From Pseudoalteromonas rubra (GTDB lineage Bacteria > Pseudomonadota > Gammaproteobacteria > Enterobacterales > Alteromonadaceae), in the NCBI RefSeq assembly GCF_000967655.1, contig NZ_JXYA01000004.1, forward strand, positions 1-64,000: a stretch of 64,000 nt of DNA. The letters run 5' to 3'. This document shows positions 7,551 through 15,154 of the stretch, one piece after another. Positions within the stretch are counted from its first letter, which is position 1. Each line of letters opens with the position of its first letter. The notes beneath the pieces were generated by a model that saw only the letters and a list, made by a program, of their open reading frames with translations, was not told the DNA's origin and ran no database searches. Both the position numbers and the translations under genes were made by a program.

Positions 7551-9539
7551 CTAGAATGTGAGCCGTGAGAGCATCAGGTCGCTGTCGGTGTTTTGTCTGT
7601 GGGAATAATAATAGATAAAGGCGTTTTGCTCGGTGTAAAACGCGCTGCTAACAAACTGAGCGGACCCGGGCAATGGTTGCTGAGACAGTATATTTAGGTG
7701 ATGGTCGAACTCAAGCAGGCGCTGAGCATCCGGCGCTGTGATCTGCACCAGGATACGCTCGCCCACACTGAAGGCATGGCGTATTTGTCCGCTGTCGGGT
7801 TGCCAGCTCACTCCAGTGGACGTTCTGAGCGTATTGTCCTGCCAGCCAACGTGGTGCGTTTTACTTGCATAGATAAAGTGTTCGGGGCCCGATAACAATT
7901 CTGTTTCGCCCGAATCGATGTGATATGCCACCGTACTTGCCTGGGTTGCATGGGTTAGATAAAGCACCCCGGCTCCCGGTAAGTCAGAGGTTTGCCAGTA
8001 TTCAACCCTGGTTATTGGCTGAGCTATGGGTAACGCTGTAAGCTCATGAGTTGCGACGTCAAATTGATACACTTTTTTGTCCGCTGCAAATACCAGTTGC
8101 TGTGCATTTGGGTGCCAGATAGCGCGAGATATAAAATCTTCCCGCCCGGGGTTGGTAAAAATCACTTCGGGTTGATTGTTCTGATCTGTCATATATAGCT
8201 GCGGGTAACCGCTGCGGTTCGAAACAAATACCACACTACGGCCAGTGGGTGATACAGATGCAAGGTAGTCTTCATACTTACTGTGTATCAGCGCCGCGTC
8301 CGGGCTTTGGCTGCTGAACACGTTAATGGTTTGATGAGCCCGGCTGGTAAGTAGTTTGTCCTGATATAGGTTTGCATCCAAAACGCCCGCCGACAGAGCG
8401 TGATGAATGGTTACTAGCTGATTATTCGCTGCTAATGCAAACACTGCGGGTTTTAAGCTGTCCAATAATATCAGGCGCTTATGGTGTGAAGACCAGGCCA
8501 GTTTATAGCGCCCGTCAAGTTCAGCGTTAATAACGTTGACGTTTAGCGAGTCGGGTTCAATTTTAAGCAGTTTGTTGATTTTTCTGTTTTCAAATAGTGA
8601 TACATACAAGCCATCGGGCGTAGCGGCCAGATCGACGATGTCGTGCGCTGCTGGCAGGGTCATCAGCGTTTTTAGCTCAAAACTGATTAAGTCCAGTTGC
8701 ATGATAACACTTTGCTTTGTGTCGGTTTGCGCGGCGTTTGGATGAGCCGCAACAAAGTAGATGGCCGAGTCTGGTCCTTTGAGCAAATGTCTGATGTTGC
8801 GCAGGTGTCTGGTTGCGGGCAGGCTGTGCTGTGGTTGAATACCGGATTGCGTCAGCCTGACTCTGATAAGCTTGCCTGCTTCAGAGTCGGTTTGTGCAAT
8901 CAGCAGCTGCTTGTTCGTCAGCCAGGTAAAGTCGCGGATCTGTACATCGGACAACAGCCGGTCCTTGCCCGGATTTTCGAGTTGCCGTACGACTAATTCT
9001 GTTTGCTTATCTGCGCTTTGACGCAAAAAAGCAATGGCCTTACCGTCGGGTGAAAACTGGCCGTTAAACTCTGCCAAAGCGGTAAAGGTCAACGCCTGAG
9101 TATCAGAGAGTGTCGGGTGTGGCCTTGAAAAAATATAAGCAGTAATAACAAGGAGTAAGAAAACAAGGCCTAATGCAGATAGCAAGGCTTTGGAGGGCGT
9201 TTTAGTGCCGGTTTGGGGCTTTGAAATAGCCGCTTCTAAACTGTAGCCCTGTTTGGCATGTGTAAAGATGATTTCGGGCGACTTGCTGCTGTCTCTGAGC
9301 GCTTTTCTTAGCAGTGCAATCAGGCGCTGCAATGAGCTGGGTGAAAAAACGCGACCGGGCCAGATGGTTTCATACAGAGTTTCTTGTGCAATCACCGTAT
9401 TGGGCTGTCCGGCAAGCACGCATAACAGGGCCATTGCTTTTGGTTCCAGCGAATTTATTTCGTCCGAGTGCTGCACCTGGTTACGTTGTGGGTCAATGAT
9501 TATGTTGTTGATGACAAAAGCGTGCGTTAATTTTTCCAT
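7551..9539 (-). CDS. CadC/ToxR-like membrane transcriptional regulator with periplasmic propeller domain
   Basis: This 662-residue one-component regulator has an OmpR/PhoB-type winged helix at residues 10-105 (INSLEPKAMALLCVLAGQPN, LYETIWPGRVFSPSSLQRLI, AKQGYSL). A single membrane helix follows at about 122-142 (ALLSALGLVFLLLVITAYIF). A long periplasmic region of TolB/WD40-like repeats comes next (NGQFSPDGKAIAFLR, YLASVSPTGRSVVFVSNRSG, RAIWHPNAQQLVFAADKK). This architecture is typical of CadC-like sensors in Alteromonadales that bind DNA from the membrane in response to an outside signal. It is divergent from the esterase gene at 9759 across a 219-bp gap and may regulate it. Its 3' end abuts a peptidase gene remnant. 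Confidence 0.87.
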   Translation of the reverse strand: MEKLTHAFVINNIIIDPQRNQVQHSDEINSLEPKAMALLCVLAGQPNTVIAQETLYETIWPGRVFSPSSLQRLIALLRKALRDSSKSPEIIFTHAKQGYSLEAAISKPQTGTKTPSKALLSALGLVFLLLVITAYIFSRPHPTLSDTQALTFTALAEFNGQFSPDGKAIAFLRQSADKQTELVVRQLENPGKDRLLSDVQIRDFTWLTNKQLLIAQTDSEAGKLIRVRLTQSGIQPQHSLPATRHLRNIRHLLKGPDSAIYFVAAHPNAAQTDTKQSVIMQLDLISFELKTLMTLPAAHDIVDLAATPDGLYVSLFENRKINKLLKIEPDSLNVNVINAELDGRYKLAWSSHHKRLILLDSLKPAVFALAANNQLVTIHHALSAGVLDANLYQDKLLTSRAHQTINVFSSQSPDAALIHSKYEDYLASVSPTGRSVVFVSNRSGYPQLYMTDQNNQPEVIFTNPGREDFISRAIWHPNAQQLVFAADKKVYQFDVATHELTALPIAQPITRVEYWQTSDLPGAGVLYLTHATQASTVAYHIDSGETELLSGPEHFIYASKTHHVGWQDNTLRTSTGVSWQPDSGQIRHAFSVGERILVQITAPDAQRLLEFDHHLNILSQQPLPGSAQFVSSAFYTEQNAFIYYYSHRQNTDSDLMLSRLTF

Positions 9540-9758
9540 GCTTAACTTATTGAATTATATGGCCTAAGAAATTCCTAAGACAAAAATTAGGACGATTACA
9601 TCGCCTTCATTGGGTGTTTTTAGTTGTATTGCTGAGCGCAGTCACTCACCTGGATACCGCACAGATAATTTGTCGTTCATACGAGTGAACCTATGAGTGT
9701 ACCCATCTGGGGCGTATTTAAGCGCTTTTAAATAATAAATACAATGGAGTAAACAAAA

Positions 9759-10892
9759 ATGAAGTTAGTTTGGCTATTCGCACTGTTATGTGCTTCACAC
9801 TTATCCTGGGGCAATGAAAGGGAGGTTGAGATAGCGCTTTCCTCAGCGTTATTTAAAGAAACACGTAAGGTACATATTTCATTACCTGTGGGCTATTTTA
9901 ATCTGGAGAACAAAGCACTACGCTTTCCTGTGCTATATCTGACGGATGCCCGAGGTCAGATGGACCATGCCGCCAGTATGATCCATTACTTGCAAGGTGG
10001 CATCTCCGAAATGATAGTGGTGGGTATTGAGACGCCATCACGCAGTCGGGATTTGAGCCCGTATACAGAAGACGGTCAGGTAATTACCGAACCGGCCAAT
10101 CATGCGTTGCTGAACTTTATTCGCACTGAGGTGAAGCCGCTGGTCGAGCAGCGTTATCGGACCAACTCGTTCAGTCTGCTCAGCGGTCATTCTCTGGGAG
10201 GGCTGTTTACCTTGTACACTATGCTGTCGACCCCTGAGCTATTTGATGTGTACATTGCATTGTCGCCGGCAATGGGTTGGGGCAGCGGTAATATGCTGCC
10301 ATTCATTGAGCAGTATCCGGAGCGCTTAAAACTGGACAAAACGCTGATCATCGCAACAGAAGCGGATACCCCGTTTGAAAAGCAGATCCCAAACTTTATC
10401 CGGCTCAGAAAAAACCTCGATGCACATGCCGGACCTAAACTTAACTGGCATGCCGACCTGTATGAAGCAGAAGATCATATGACCATTGCCCATATTGGCC
10501 TCTATGATGCAGTGCGCTATGTATTTCGTAACTGGTGGATCACCGGTGAGAAGATCAAAGGCAAAAAACACGAGTTTGATGCACATTATCAGGGGCTGTC
10601 AGAGCGACTTGGTTATGAGGTCGTACCTGAGTTTAATGAGCTTTGGGGGCTGAGCAATTATCTGGTTGTTAAAGAGTATATTGAAGAGGCCGAATATATC
10701 GTTAACAAATGGATAGCCTATTATCCGGATACCGCAGAGCCTTACGGCATGTTGAGCCGGGTATTTATGGCCAAGGAGGCGCCACAACAGGCAATACAAG
10801 CCGTGAATAAGGCGATTTCTCTATCTGTGGATGACGCGTCTCAGCTGGCCTGGCTAAACAAGCAAAAGCAGACAATTCAACAAGCCTTGTAA
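9759..10892 (+). CDS. Exported alpha/beta-hydrolase, esterase D/IroE-like, with C-terminal TPR
   Basis: The 377-residue product has a signal peptide (MKLVWLFALLCASHLSWG) and an esterase domain at about residues 25-265. The nucleophile elbow GHSLGG lies near residue 146 (SLLSGHSLGGLFTLYTML), and a likely catalytic His sits in EAEDHMTIAH. The opening (KVHISLPVGY, RFPVLYLTDARG) matches the putative-esterase family that includes IroE and Fes-like siderophore esterases and S-formylglutathione hydrolases. The last 60 residues look like a tetratricopeptide unit (AEPYGMLSRVFMAKEAPQQA). The substrate is unknown. It is transcribed divergently from the CadC-like regulator and convergently with the next lipoprotein gene, with a hairpin between them. 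Confidence 0.83.
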   Translation: MKLVWLFALLCASHLSWGNEREVEIALSSALFKETRKVHISLPVGYFNLENKALRFPVLYLTDARGQMDHAASMIHYLQGGISEMIVVGIETPSRSRDLSPYTEDGQVITEPANHALLNFIRTEVKPLVEQRYRTNSFSLLSGHSLGGLFTLYTMLSTPELFDVYIALSPAMGWGSGNMLPFIEQYPERLKLDKTLIIATEADTPFEKQIPNFIRLRKNLDAHAGPKLNWHADLYEAEDHMTIAHIGLYDAVRYVFRNWWITGEKIKGKKHEFDAHYQGLSERLGYEVVPEFNELWGLSNYLVVKEYIEEAEYIVNKWIAYYPDTAEPYGMLSRVFMAKEAPQQAIQAVNKAISLSVDDASQLAWLNKQKQTIQQAL

Positions 10893-10903
10893 TTAAACTC
10901 TGC

Positions 10904-10936
10904 CGCCAGTTACTCAGTGCCTACTGGTAACTGGCG
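10904..10936. terminator. Bidirectional stem-loop between convergent genes
   Basis: A 10-bp stem (10904-10913 with 10927-10936) is extended by four further pairs around a short loop. It lies between the stops of the convergent genes ending at 10892 and 10957. No T-run is seen on either strand, so it may act as a barrier or rho-linked hairpin. Confidence 0.5.
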
Positions 10937-10956
10937 AATGCCGCCTCAAAGTGTGG

Positions 10957-11802
10957 TTACTGGCACTGTTTAACCAGTGTATTGGCTAAGAACTGATTGA
11001 CCTGAGCCTGCGTTTCACGGTTAAAGCTGTAGTGGCCGCCAGGTAACTCTATATGATCATACAAATAGGCAAAATCAGCCTGTTGAAGGGAGTCGATGAT
11101 GTTGTTTGCCATCCTATGAGATGGCCAGATCTCATCTTGTCTGGCTGATACCAACAAGACAGGCCCATTGGTTTTTTCTACCGGGATCCGCGCAGCATTA
11201 AGGGTACTGGCCGCTGCATCATCAAGTGCGCTTTCGAATGCAGGCGTATATGTGCCAGTGACTACGCCTTTTTGCATTGGCCAGGAAATCAGTGGCGCAT
11301 CGACATAGGACAAAGGGGTTTGCCCAAGCTGCCAGCCCGGCTGTGAGGAAAAAGTTTTTACCGCGTTCCAGCTAACATGGCTGGGCATGACTGCTACCGC
11401 ATGGTTTATGTGCTCAAAGTGCGCAGCCAGCAGCAGCGCCAGCTCCGCGCCTTTGGAAAACCCGTAAACCGCAATGCAGTTTGAGTTGATCCTGGGGTCG
11501 TCTGCCAGCTTGCTAATTCGCGTGGCAATGTCATCCAGCGACAACGAAATTTGTCTTGAAGGCGTGCCCGGTGTCCCAAAATAAGCGAGCGACGCAACAG
11601 ACATACCGTGTTTATGAAAGCTATCCATCAGGGGCTGAAAATGGGGTTTCGCCAGGGTGTTACCGCCTTCGCTGCCACCAAGCAGCACAACCAGCGGATG
11701 CGGATGGCCATCATCAATAAAATGGCGCTTCACATCGGGGTCCGTGGCTGAATTGCAGGCACTAAGCAGCCCTGCCAGCAGGACCGGCATTATGTTTTTC
11801 AT
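10957..11802 (-). CDS. Alpha/beta-hydrolase lipoprotein, BAAT C-terminal/dienelactone hydrolase type
   Basis: This 281-residue putative lipoprotein has a lipobox ending LLSAC at residue 16. The hydrolase fold shows VVLLGGSEGG near the start (oxyanion region), the nucleophile elbow GFSKGAELALLLAAH, an acidic residue in VSARQDEIWPS and the terminal His in ELPGGHYSF. These features match the BAAT (acyl-CoA thioester hydrolase/bile-acid acyltransferase) C-terminal family. Bacterial members are poorly characterised hydrolases. It starts 49 bases after the LytTR response-regulator gene on the same strand and may be the third gene of that operon and an output of it. Ser is the predicted nucleophile. 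The true substrate cannot be inferred. Confidence 0.8.
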   Translation of the reverse strand: MKNIMPVLLAGLLSACNSATDPDVKRHFIDDGHPHPLVVLLGGSEGGNTLAKPHFQPLMDSFHKHGMSVASLAYFGTPGTPSRQISLSLDDIATRISKLADDPRINSNCIAVYGFSKGAELALLLAAHFEHINHAVAVMPSHVSWNAVKTFSSQPGWQLGQTPLSYVDAPLISWPMQKGVVTGTYTPAFESALDDAAASTLNAARIPVEKTNGPVLLVSARQDEIWPSHRMANNIIDSLQQADFAYLYDHIELPGGHYSFNRETQAQVNQFLANTLVKQCQ

Positions 11803-11851
11803 ATCAGTTTCCTTTGTTTTTTATTGTTTGGGTGAGCCGCAGGACTCGGTA

Positions 11852-12553
11852 TTAAATCTGTAGTTTTTGCCGCAGCAGCTTTGCACCACTGCGACTGCTG
11901 ATCACCTGTTGCCCACTGTGCGCCAGTTTGATCAAATACCCTCCGGTAACCCAGCGCTCCAGTGTGCTGATCTTCAGGCGGTTGACAATGGCGTTACGGT
12001 GAATGCGAAGAAACACATCCGGCAGTGTGGTCATGAGCTCTTCAAGCGTCAGATCTATGGGGTAAGTGTGTTCGGCGCTATAGGCGATGGCATGGCCGTG
12101 TTCCAGCTTAATGACTTCAATCTTGCTGGCTTCAATACGTGTTACCTTATCGCCGACTTTGCTGGTCAGCGTTAATGGCTCAGTGCCGGGCAAGCCTTGT
12201 GCGGTAACCCGAGACAGCGCCAGGGCTAGTCGCTCATTGGTATAGGGCTTGAGCAAGTAGTCCGTTGCGCCAAGTGTAAATGCATCTACGGCAAATTCGC
12301 TGTAGGCTGTGGTAAAGATGATCTGACCTTTGAATCCGGCTGTTTGTAACTGCTGGCTCAGCTGCAGGCCATTCATGCCCGGCAGATTGATATCAACAAA
12401 GACCAAATCAATTTGATAATGGTCAAAATCAGCTAAAAAGCGCGCTGGATCCTCGCCATGATAGACAAGTTGGTAGTGACATAGCTGGCTCAGCTGCGTT
12501 TTAAGTTTTTGTAATGCCGGCAGTTCATCTTCGATGATGGCGATATTTAGCAT
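11852..12553 (-). CDS. LytTR-type response regulator
   Basis: This 233-residue DNA-binding response regulator has a receiver domain at residues 1-118 with acidic pair IEDE (8-10), phospho-acceptor Asp54 in VFVDINLPGMNG, Thr in FTTAY and Lys in LLKPY. A LytTR DNA-binding domain occupies about residues 135-233 (IEVIKLEHGHAIAYSAE, VFLRIHRNAIVNRLKI). It is the cognate partner of the histidine kinase encoded immediately upstream; two bases separate the genes. Such LytS/LytTR pairs (YehU/YehT, BtsS/BtsR type) control few target genes. The lipoprotein gene directly downstream is one candidate. Confidence 0.92.
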   Translation of the reverse strand: MLNIAIIEDELPALQKLKTQLSQLCHYQLVYHGEDPARFLADFDHYQIDLVFVDINLPGMNGLQLSQQLQTAGFKGQIIFTTAYSEFAVDAFTLGATDYLLKPYTNERLALALSRVTAQGLPGTEPLTLTSKVGDKVTRIEASKIEVIKLEHGHAIAYSAEHTYPIDLTLEELMTTLPDVFLRIHRNAIVNRLKISTLERWVTGGYLIKLAHSGQQVISSRSGAKLLRQKLQI

Positions 12554-12555
12554 TG

Positions 12556-13560
12556 TTATTCCTCCAGCACAAACTGCGCTTTGGCGCCACCATTGGGCAA
12601 GTTAGAGAGCGTCAGTTCAGCATTGGCTTCCAGCTTGAGCCGGGAGCGGGTAATCGCCAGGCCCAGGCCTGTTTGAGCATCACCCGCCAACACAGACTTG
12701 GGAAAGCCCACGCCATTGTCAGTGACTGAAATGGTTGCCAAACCCTGCTCAAGGTGCGCTCCAATGGTGATGCACAGCGGGCGTTTCTGGCCATGTTTGA
12801 TGGCATTTTCAATGAGCGGCTGGAGCACCATGGCCGGCAAGGCGAGGCTGAGCAGCGCTTCGTCGACTTTGAACTCAATCTGCAAATTTTCCCCAAAGCG
12901 ACACTGTTCGATTTCACACCACTTGTGGAGTGTTAAGAGTTCATCAGACAGATTAACGGTGGGCGACTCGCTACGCCCCGATATTGTGTGCCTGAGTGAG
13001 TAGCGCAGAATAGCCGACAGGTTATGAACCAGCGTTTCGGCCTGCGCCGGACGAGATGAAGTCAGTGCGGCAATGGTGTTTAAGCTGTTAAACAAAAAGT
13101 GTGGGTTAAGTTGGCTGTGAAGTAACCTGAGCTCAGCCTGCTGGCGTAGTAACTGCTCATCTTTGAGGTGTTTTTGGGTAAGGTAAAACTTTGTCAGCAC
13201 AAATATACCGCTACTCCATGGCAGCGCAATGAACAGCGCTTCTGCTAATTCCAGGACGCGGATCCCGAGCAGCTGAGCGCGTAGCGCCCCAAATACCAAA
13301 GTGCCAGCAACTATAGCCAAATAAAGCAGGCCATATTGTGCAAACCAGTGTGAGATTGCTGCGCGCCGTATCAATACATAACTAACGAGCATAGGCAACC
13401 AGTACATAAACAGTACAGCAGCCAGTGAGGAGAAGACAATGGGGGGCGAGAGCGGCAGTGCGCGCTGCACCCAGTCGGTTAAGCTAATCGACAGGCTCAC
13501 CATGGCGATGATGGCCAGTGCCATGAGCCGCTCACTACGCTGTAAATAAATTACTGACAT
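12556..13560 (-). CDS. LytS/YehU-type membrane histidine kinase
   Basis: This 334-residue sensor kinase has four to five hydrophobic segments in the first 150 residues and no separate periplasmic domain. The His_kinase family (PF06580-type) phosphotransfer region follows: LHSQLNPHFLFNSLNTIAAL, with the His in NPHFLFN as acceptor. The ATPase domain is recognisable from LPAMVLQPLIENAIKHG (N-box), VTDNGVGFP (G1) and GLGLAITRSRL (G2). It is encoded first in a minus-strand operon with the LytTR regulator. A stimulus cannot be assigned; related systems sense pyruvate or cell-envelope changes. Confidence 0.9.
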   Translation of the reverse strand: MSVIYLQRSERLMALAIIAMVSLSISLTDWVQRALPLSPPIVFSSLAAVLFMYWLPMLVSYVLIRRAAISHWFAQYGLLYLAIVAGTLVFGALRAQLLGIRVLELAEALFIALPWSSGIFVLTKFYLTQKHLKDEQLLRQQAELRLLHSQLNPHFLFNSLNTIAALTSSRPAQAETLVHNLSAILRYSLRHTISGRSESPTVNLSDELLTLHKWCEIEQCRFGENLQIEFKVDEALLSLALPAMVLQPLIENAIKHGQKRPLCITIGAHLEQGLATISVTDNGVGFPKSVLAGDAQTGLGLAITRSRLKLEANAELTLSNLPNGGAKAQFVLEE

Positions 13561-13694
13561 CTCAATCCATTAGGTAAATTATCTACGGAGAGTTTACCTG
13601 ATTTGGAGAGCACTTCAGTAACAAGCTGAGTGAATTGTTATTTTTCCTAGGTGAATGGTTCCAAACCAATAAATGAGATAGATAACTCGGTATG

Positions 13695-13955
13695 CTAGCC
13701 GCGATTTAAAATCCTGCGTGTGGCGATGCCGGTTGACGCGGTATCTATTCTGTATAAGCTGCTTACGCCCTGGGCGATGGGCGACATCGAGAATTTTTGC
13801 GACAGTGCCGAGCGCTGGGCTGTATTGGCGAGCGCCTGGCTTGAGGCCAGCATCAAGTTGCCCATTGCAACGGCCGGGGTGTCTCCCAGAACTTTGGTAT
13901 TCACCTGCGTCACTGCATCTGTGATCTGACTGTTCACTGCGGTTGGAAATGCCAT
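13695..13955 (-). CDS. rebB: RebB-family R-body protein
   Basis: This 86-residue protein has the hallmark RebB opening: AVNSQITDAVTQVNTKVLGD, followed by PAVAMGNLMLASSQALANTAQ. RebB-type proteins polymerise into R-bodies, coiled ribbons that extend on acidification and burst membranes; they were first described in Caedibacter, the killer symbiont of Paramecium. An AAGGGG ribosome-binding site sits seven bases before the start at 13955. It is a single copy: no second RebB-like gene, RebA or RebC is seen nearby. The C-terminus (GIATRRILNRG) is basic. The role in a free-living bacterium is unknown; homologues are often scattered alone or in small groups. It lies between a sensor-kinase gene and wrbA with no obvious operon partner. 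Confidence 0.78.
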   Translation of the reverse strand: MAFPTAVNSQITDAVTQVNTKVLGDTPAVAMGNLMLASSQALANTAQRSALSQKFSMSPIAQGVSSLYRIDTASTGIATRRILNRG

Positions 13956-14234
13956 AAAAATACCCCTTTGATAAGTGAATATGAATCTAAGACAAGCCTA
14001 GCCCGTTTCCTGCTGTCTGACGATTACAGCCGATTACGCATGACGTTAACCATTCTTCTGAGTAGAACAATACCATCGTTTTTTACGTAATTACGTTCTC
14101 GATCAACTATGAAATCATGCTCTTGGTCTACGGGCACGCGTGCCTATACTTAACGAAAGAAGTGATCACAGATGTTTAGCTGGTTAAAACACAAGTTGCT
14201 GGGAAACGCCCCGGTAACGCACGGAGAAACAAAG

Positions 14235-14831
14235 ATGACGAAAGTACTGGTTTTATATTATTCAAGCTATGGCCATATCGAAACCATGGCACATGCCGTT
14301 GCTGAAGGCGCAGGCTCGGTTGCGGGTGTAGAGGTGACAATTAAACGAGTTGCCGAATTGATGCCCGAAGAGGTGGCTAAAAACGCGGGGGTTAAGCTGG
14401 ATCAGGCCGCTGAAATTGCAACCCCGGCAGAGCTTGAGAGCTATGATGCCATTATTTTTGGCACCCCGACGCGATTTGGTAATATGGCGTCGCAAATGCG
14501 CAACTTCTTAGATCAAACCGGTGGTTTGTGGGCGGCGGGTAAGCTGATTGGCAAAGTTGGCAGTGTCTTTACCTCAACGGGCACCGGTGGCGGTAACGAA
14601 ACCACCATTCAGTCCTTCCATACCACCTTATTTCATCATGGTATGGTGGTTGTGGGCTTGCCTTATGCCGCGGCTGAATTAACGGATATTTCAGAAGTCA
14701 GAGGTGGCTCACCCCTTGGGGCCGCCTGTATTGCCGGGGCCGATGGCAGTCGCCAGCCATCAGACAAAGAACTCGCACTGGCTAAGTTCCAGGGTCAGCA
14801 CGTGGCTGGCATTGCTGCGAAACTCAAATAA
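14235..14831 (+). CDS. wrbA: NAD(P)H:quinone oxidoreductase WrbA
   Basis: This FMN-binding flavodoxin-fold enzyme reduces quinones by two electrons. The 198-residue product matches the usual WrbA length. It shows the opening [17 protein letters not shown] (phosphate-binding loop), [20 protein letters not shown], and [20 protein letters not shown]. The GGGNETT motif is a WrbA hallmark. An in-frame ATG at 14172 would add 21 residues ([11 protein letters not shown]...) absent from family members. GGAGA eight bases before ATG 14235 supports the shorter form used here. A stem-loop at 14848 follows. It appears monocistronic. Confidence 0.93.
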   Translation: MTKVLVLYYSSYGHIETMAHAVAEGAGSVAGVEVTIKRVAELMPEEVAKNAGVKLDQAAEIATPAELESYDAIIFGTPTRFGNMASQMRNFLDQTGGLWAAGKLIGKVGSVFTSTGTGGGNETTIQSFHTTLFHHGMVVVGLPYAAAELTDISEVRGGSPLGAACIAGADGSRQPSDKELALAKFQGQHVAGIAAKLK

Positions 14832-14847
14832 CGCGCAGTTTAAAAAG

Positions 14848-14874
14848 AAAGCGTGGTTGTTCATCACGCTTTTT
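14848..14874 (+). terminator. Intrinsic terminator after wrbA
   Basis: An 8-bp stem (14848-14855 with 14865-14872) has a 9-base loop and ends in a short T-tract (TTTTT with the stem's own Ts). It starts 17 bases past the wrbA stop. Confidence 0.7.
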
Positions 14875-15154
14875 CAAACAGTTCAATCTGTCACTCTGGT
14901 TTTTGTGGTTGCAAAGTGCAAGTAAGTGACAGCTCTGCCGACAGAGTTGCGACAATTCCAGCGTGTCTCTTAATTATCCGCTCTTCCCGGTAGCCCTCAT
15001 CACTCTTGCCATTAGGTGGCATTGATTTTAAGCCTCAGGTGCAGCAATGAAACGATGCTTTAATCAGGTGTTTAAAGTTTTTTAAATTTTCTTGATCTTT
15101 GTTTCACAAGGTCGCGTATTGCTCGATTGTTGACCACCTTTGATGGAGAAGAAC

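Noticed and set aside
9759..10892. IroE/Fes-like esterase as a siderophore-release enzyme of the NRPS pathway
   Set aside because: The fold is shared by many esterases, and the gene sits in a separate unit with its own regulator, far from the cluster.
14172..14234. Upstream ATG extending WrbA by 21 residues
   Set aside because: The extension is absent from WrbA proteins and the internal ATG at 14235 has a better placed GGAGA.
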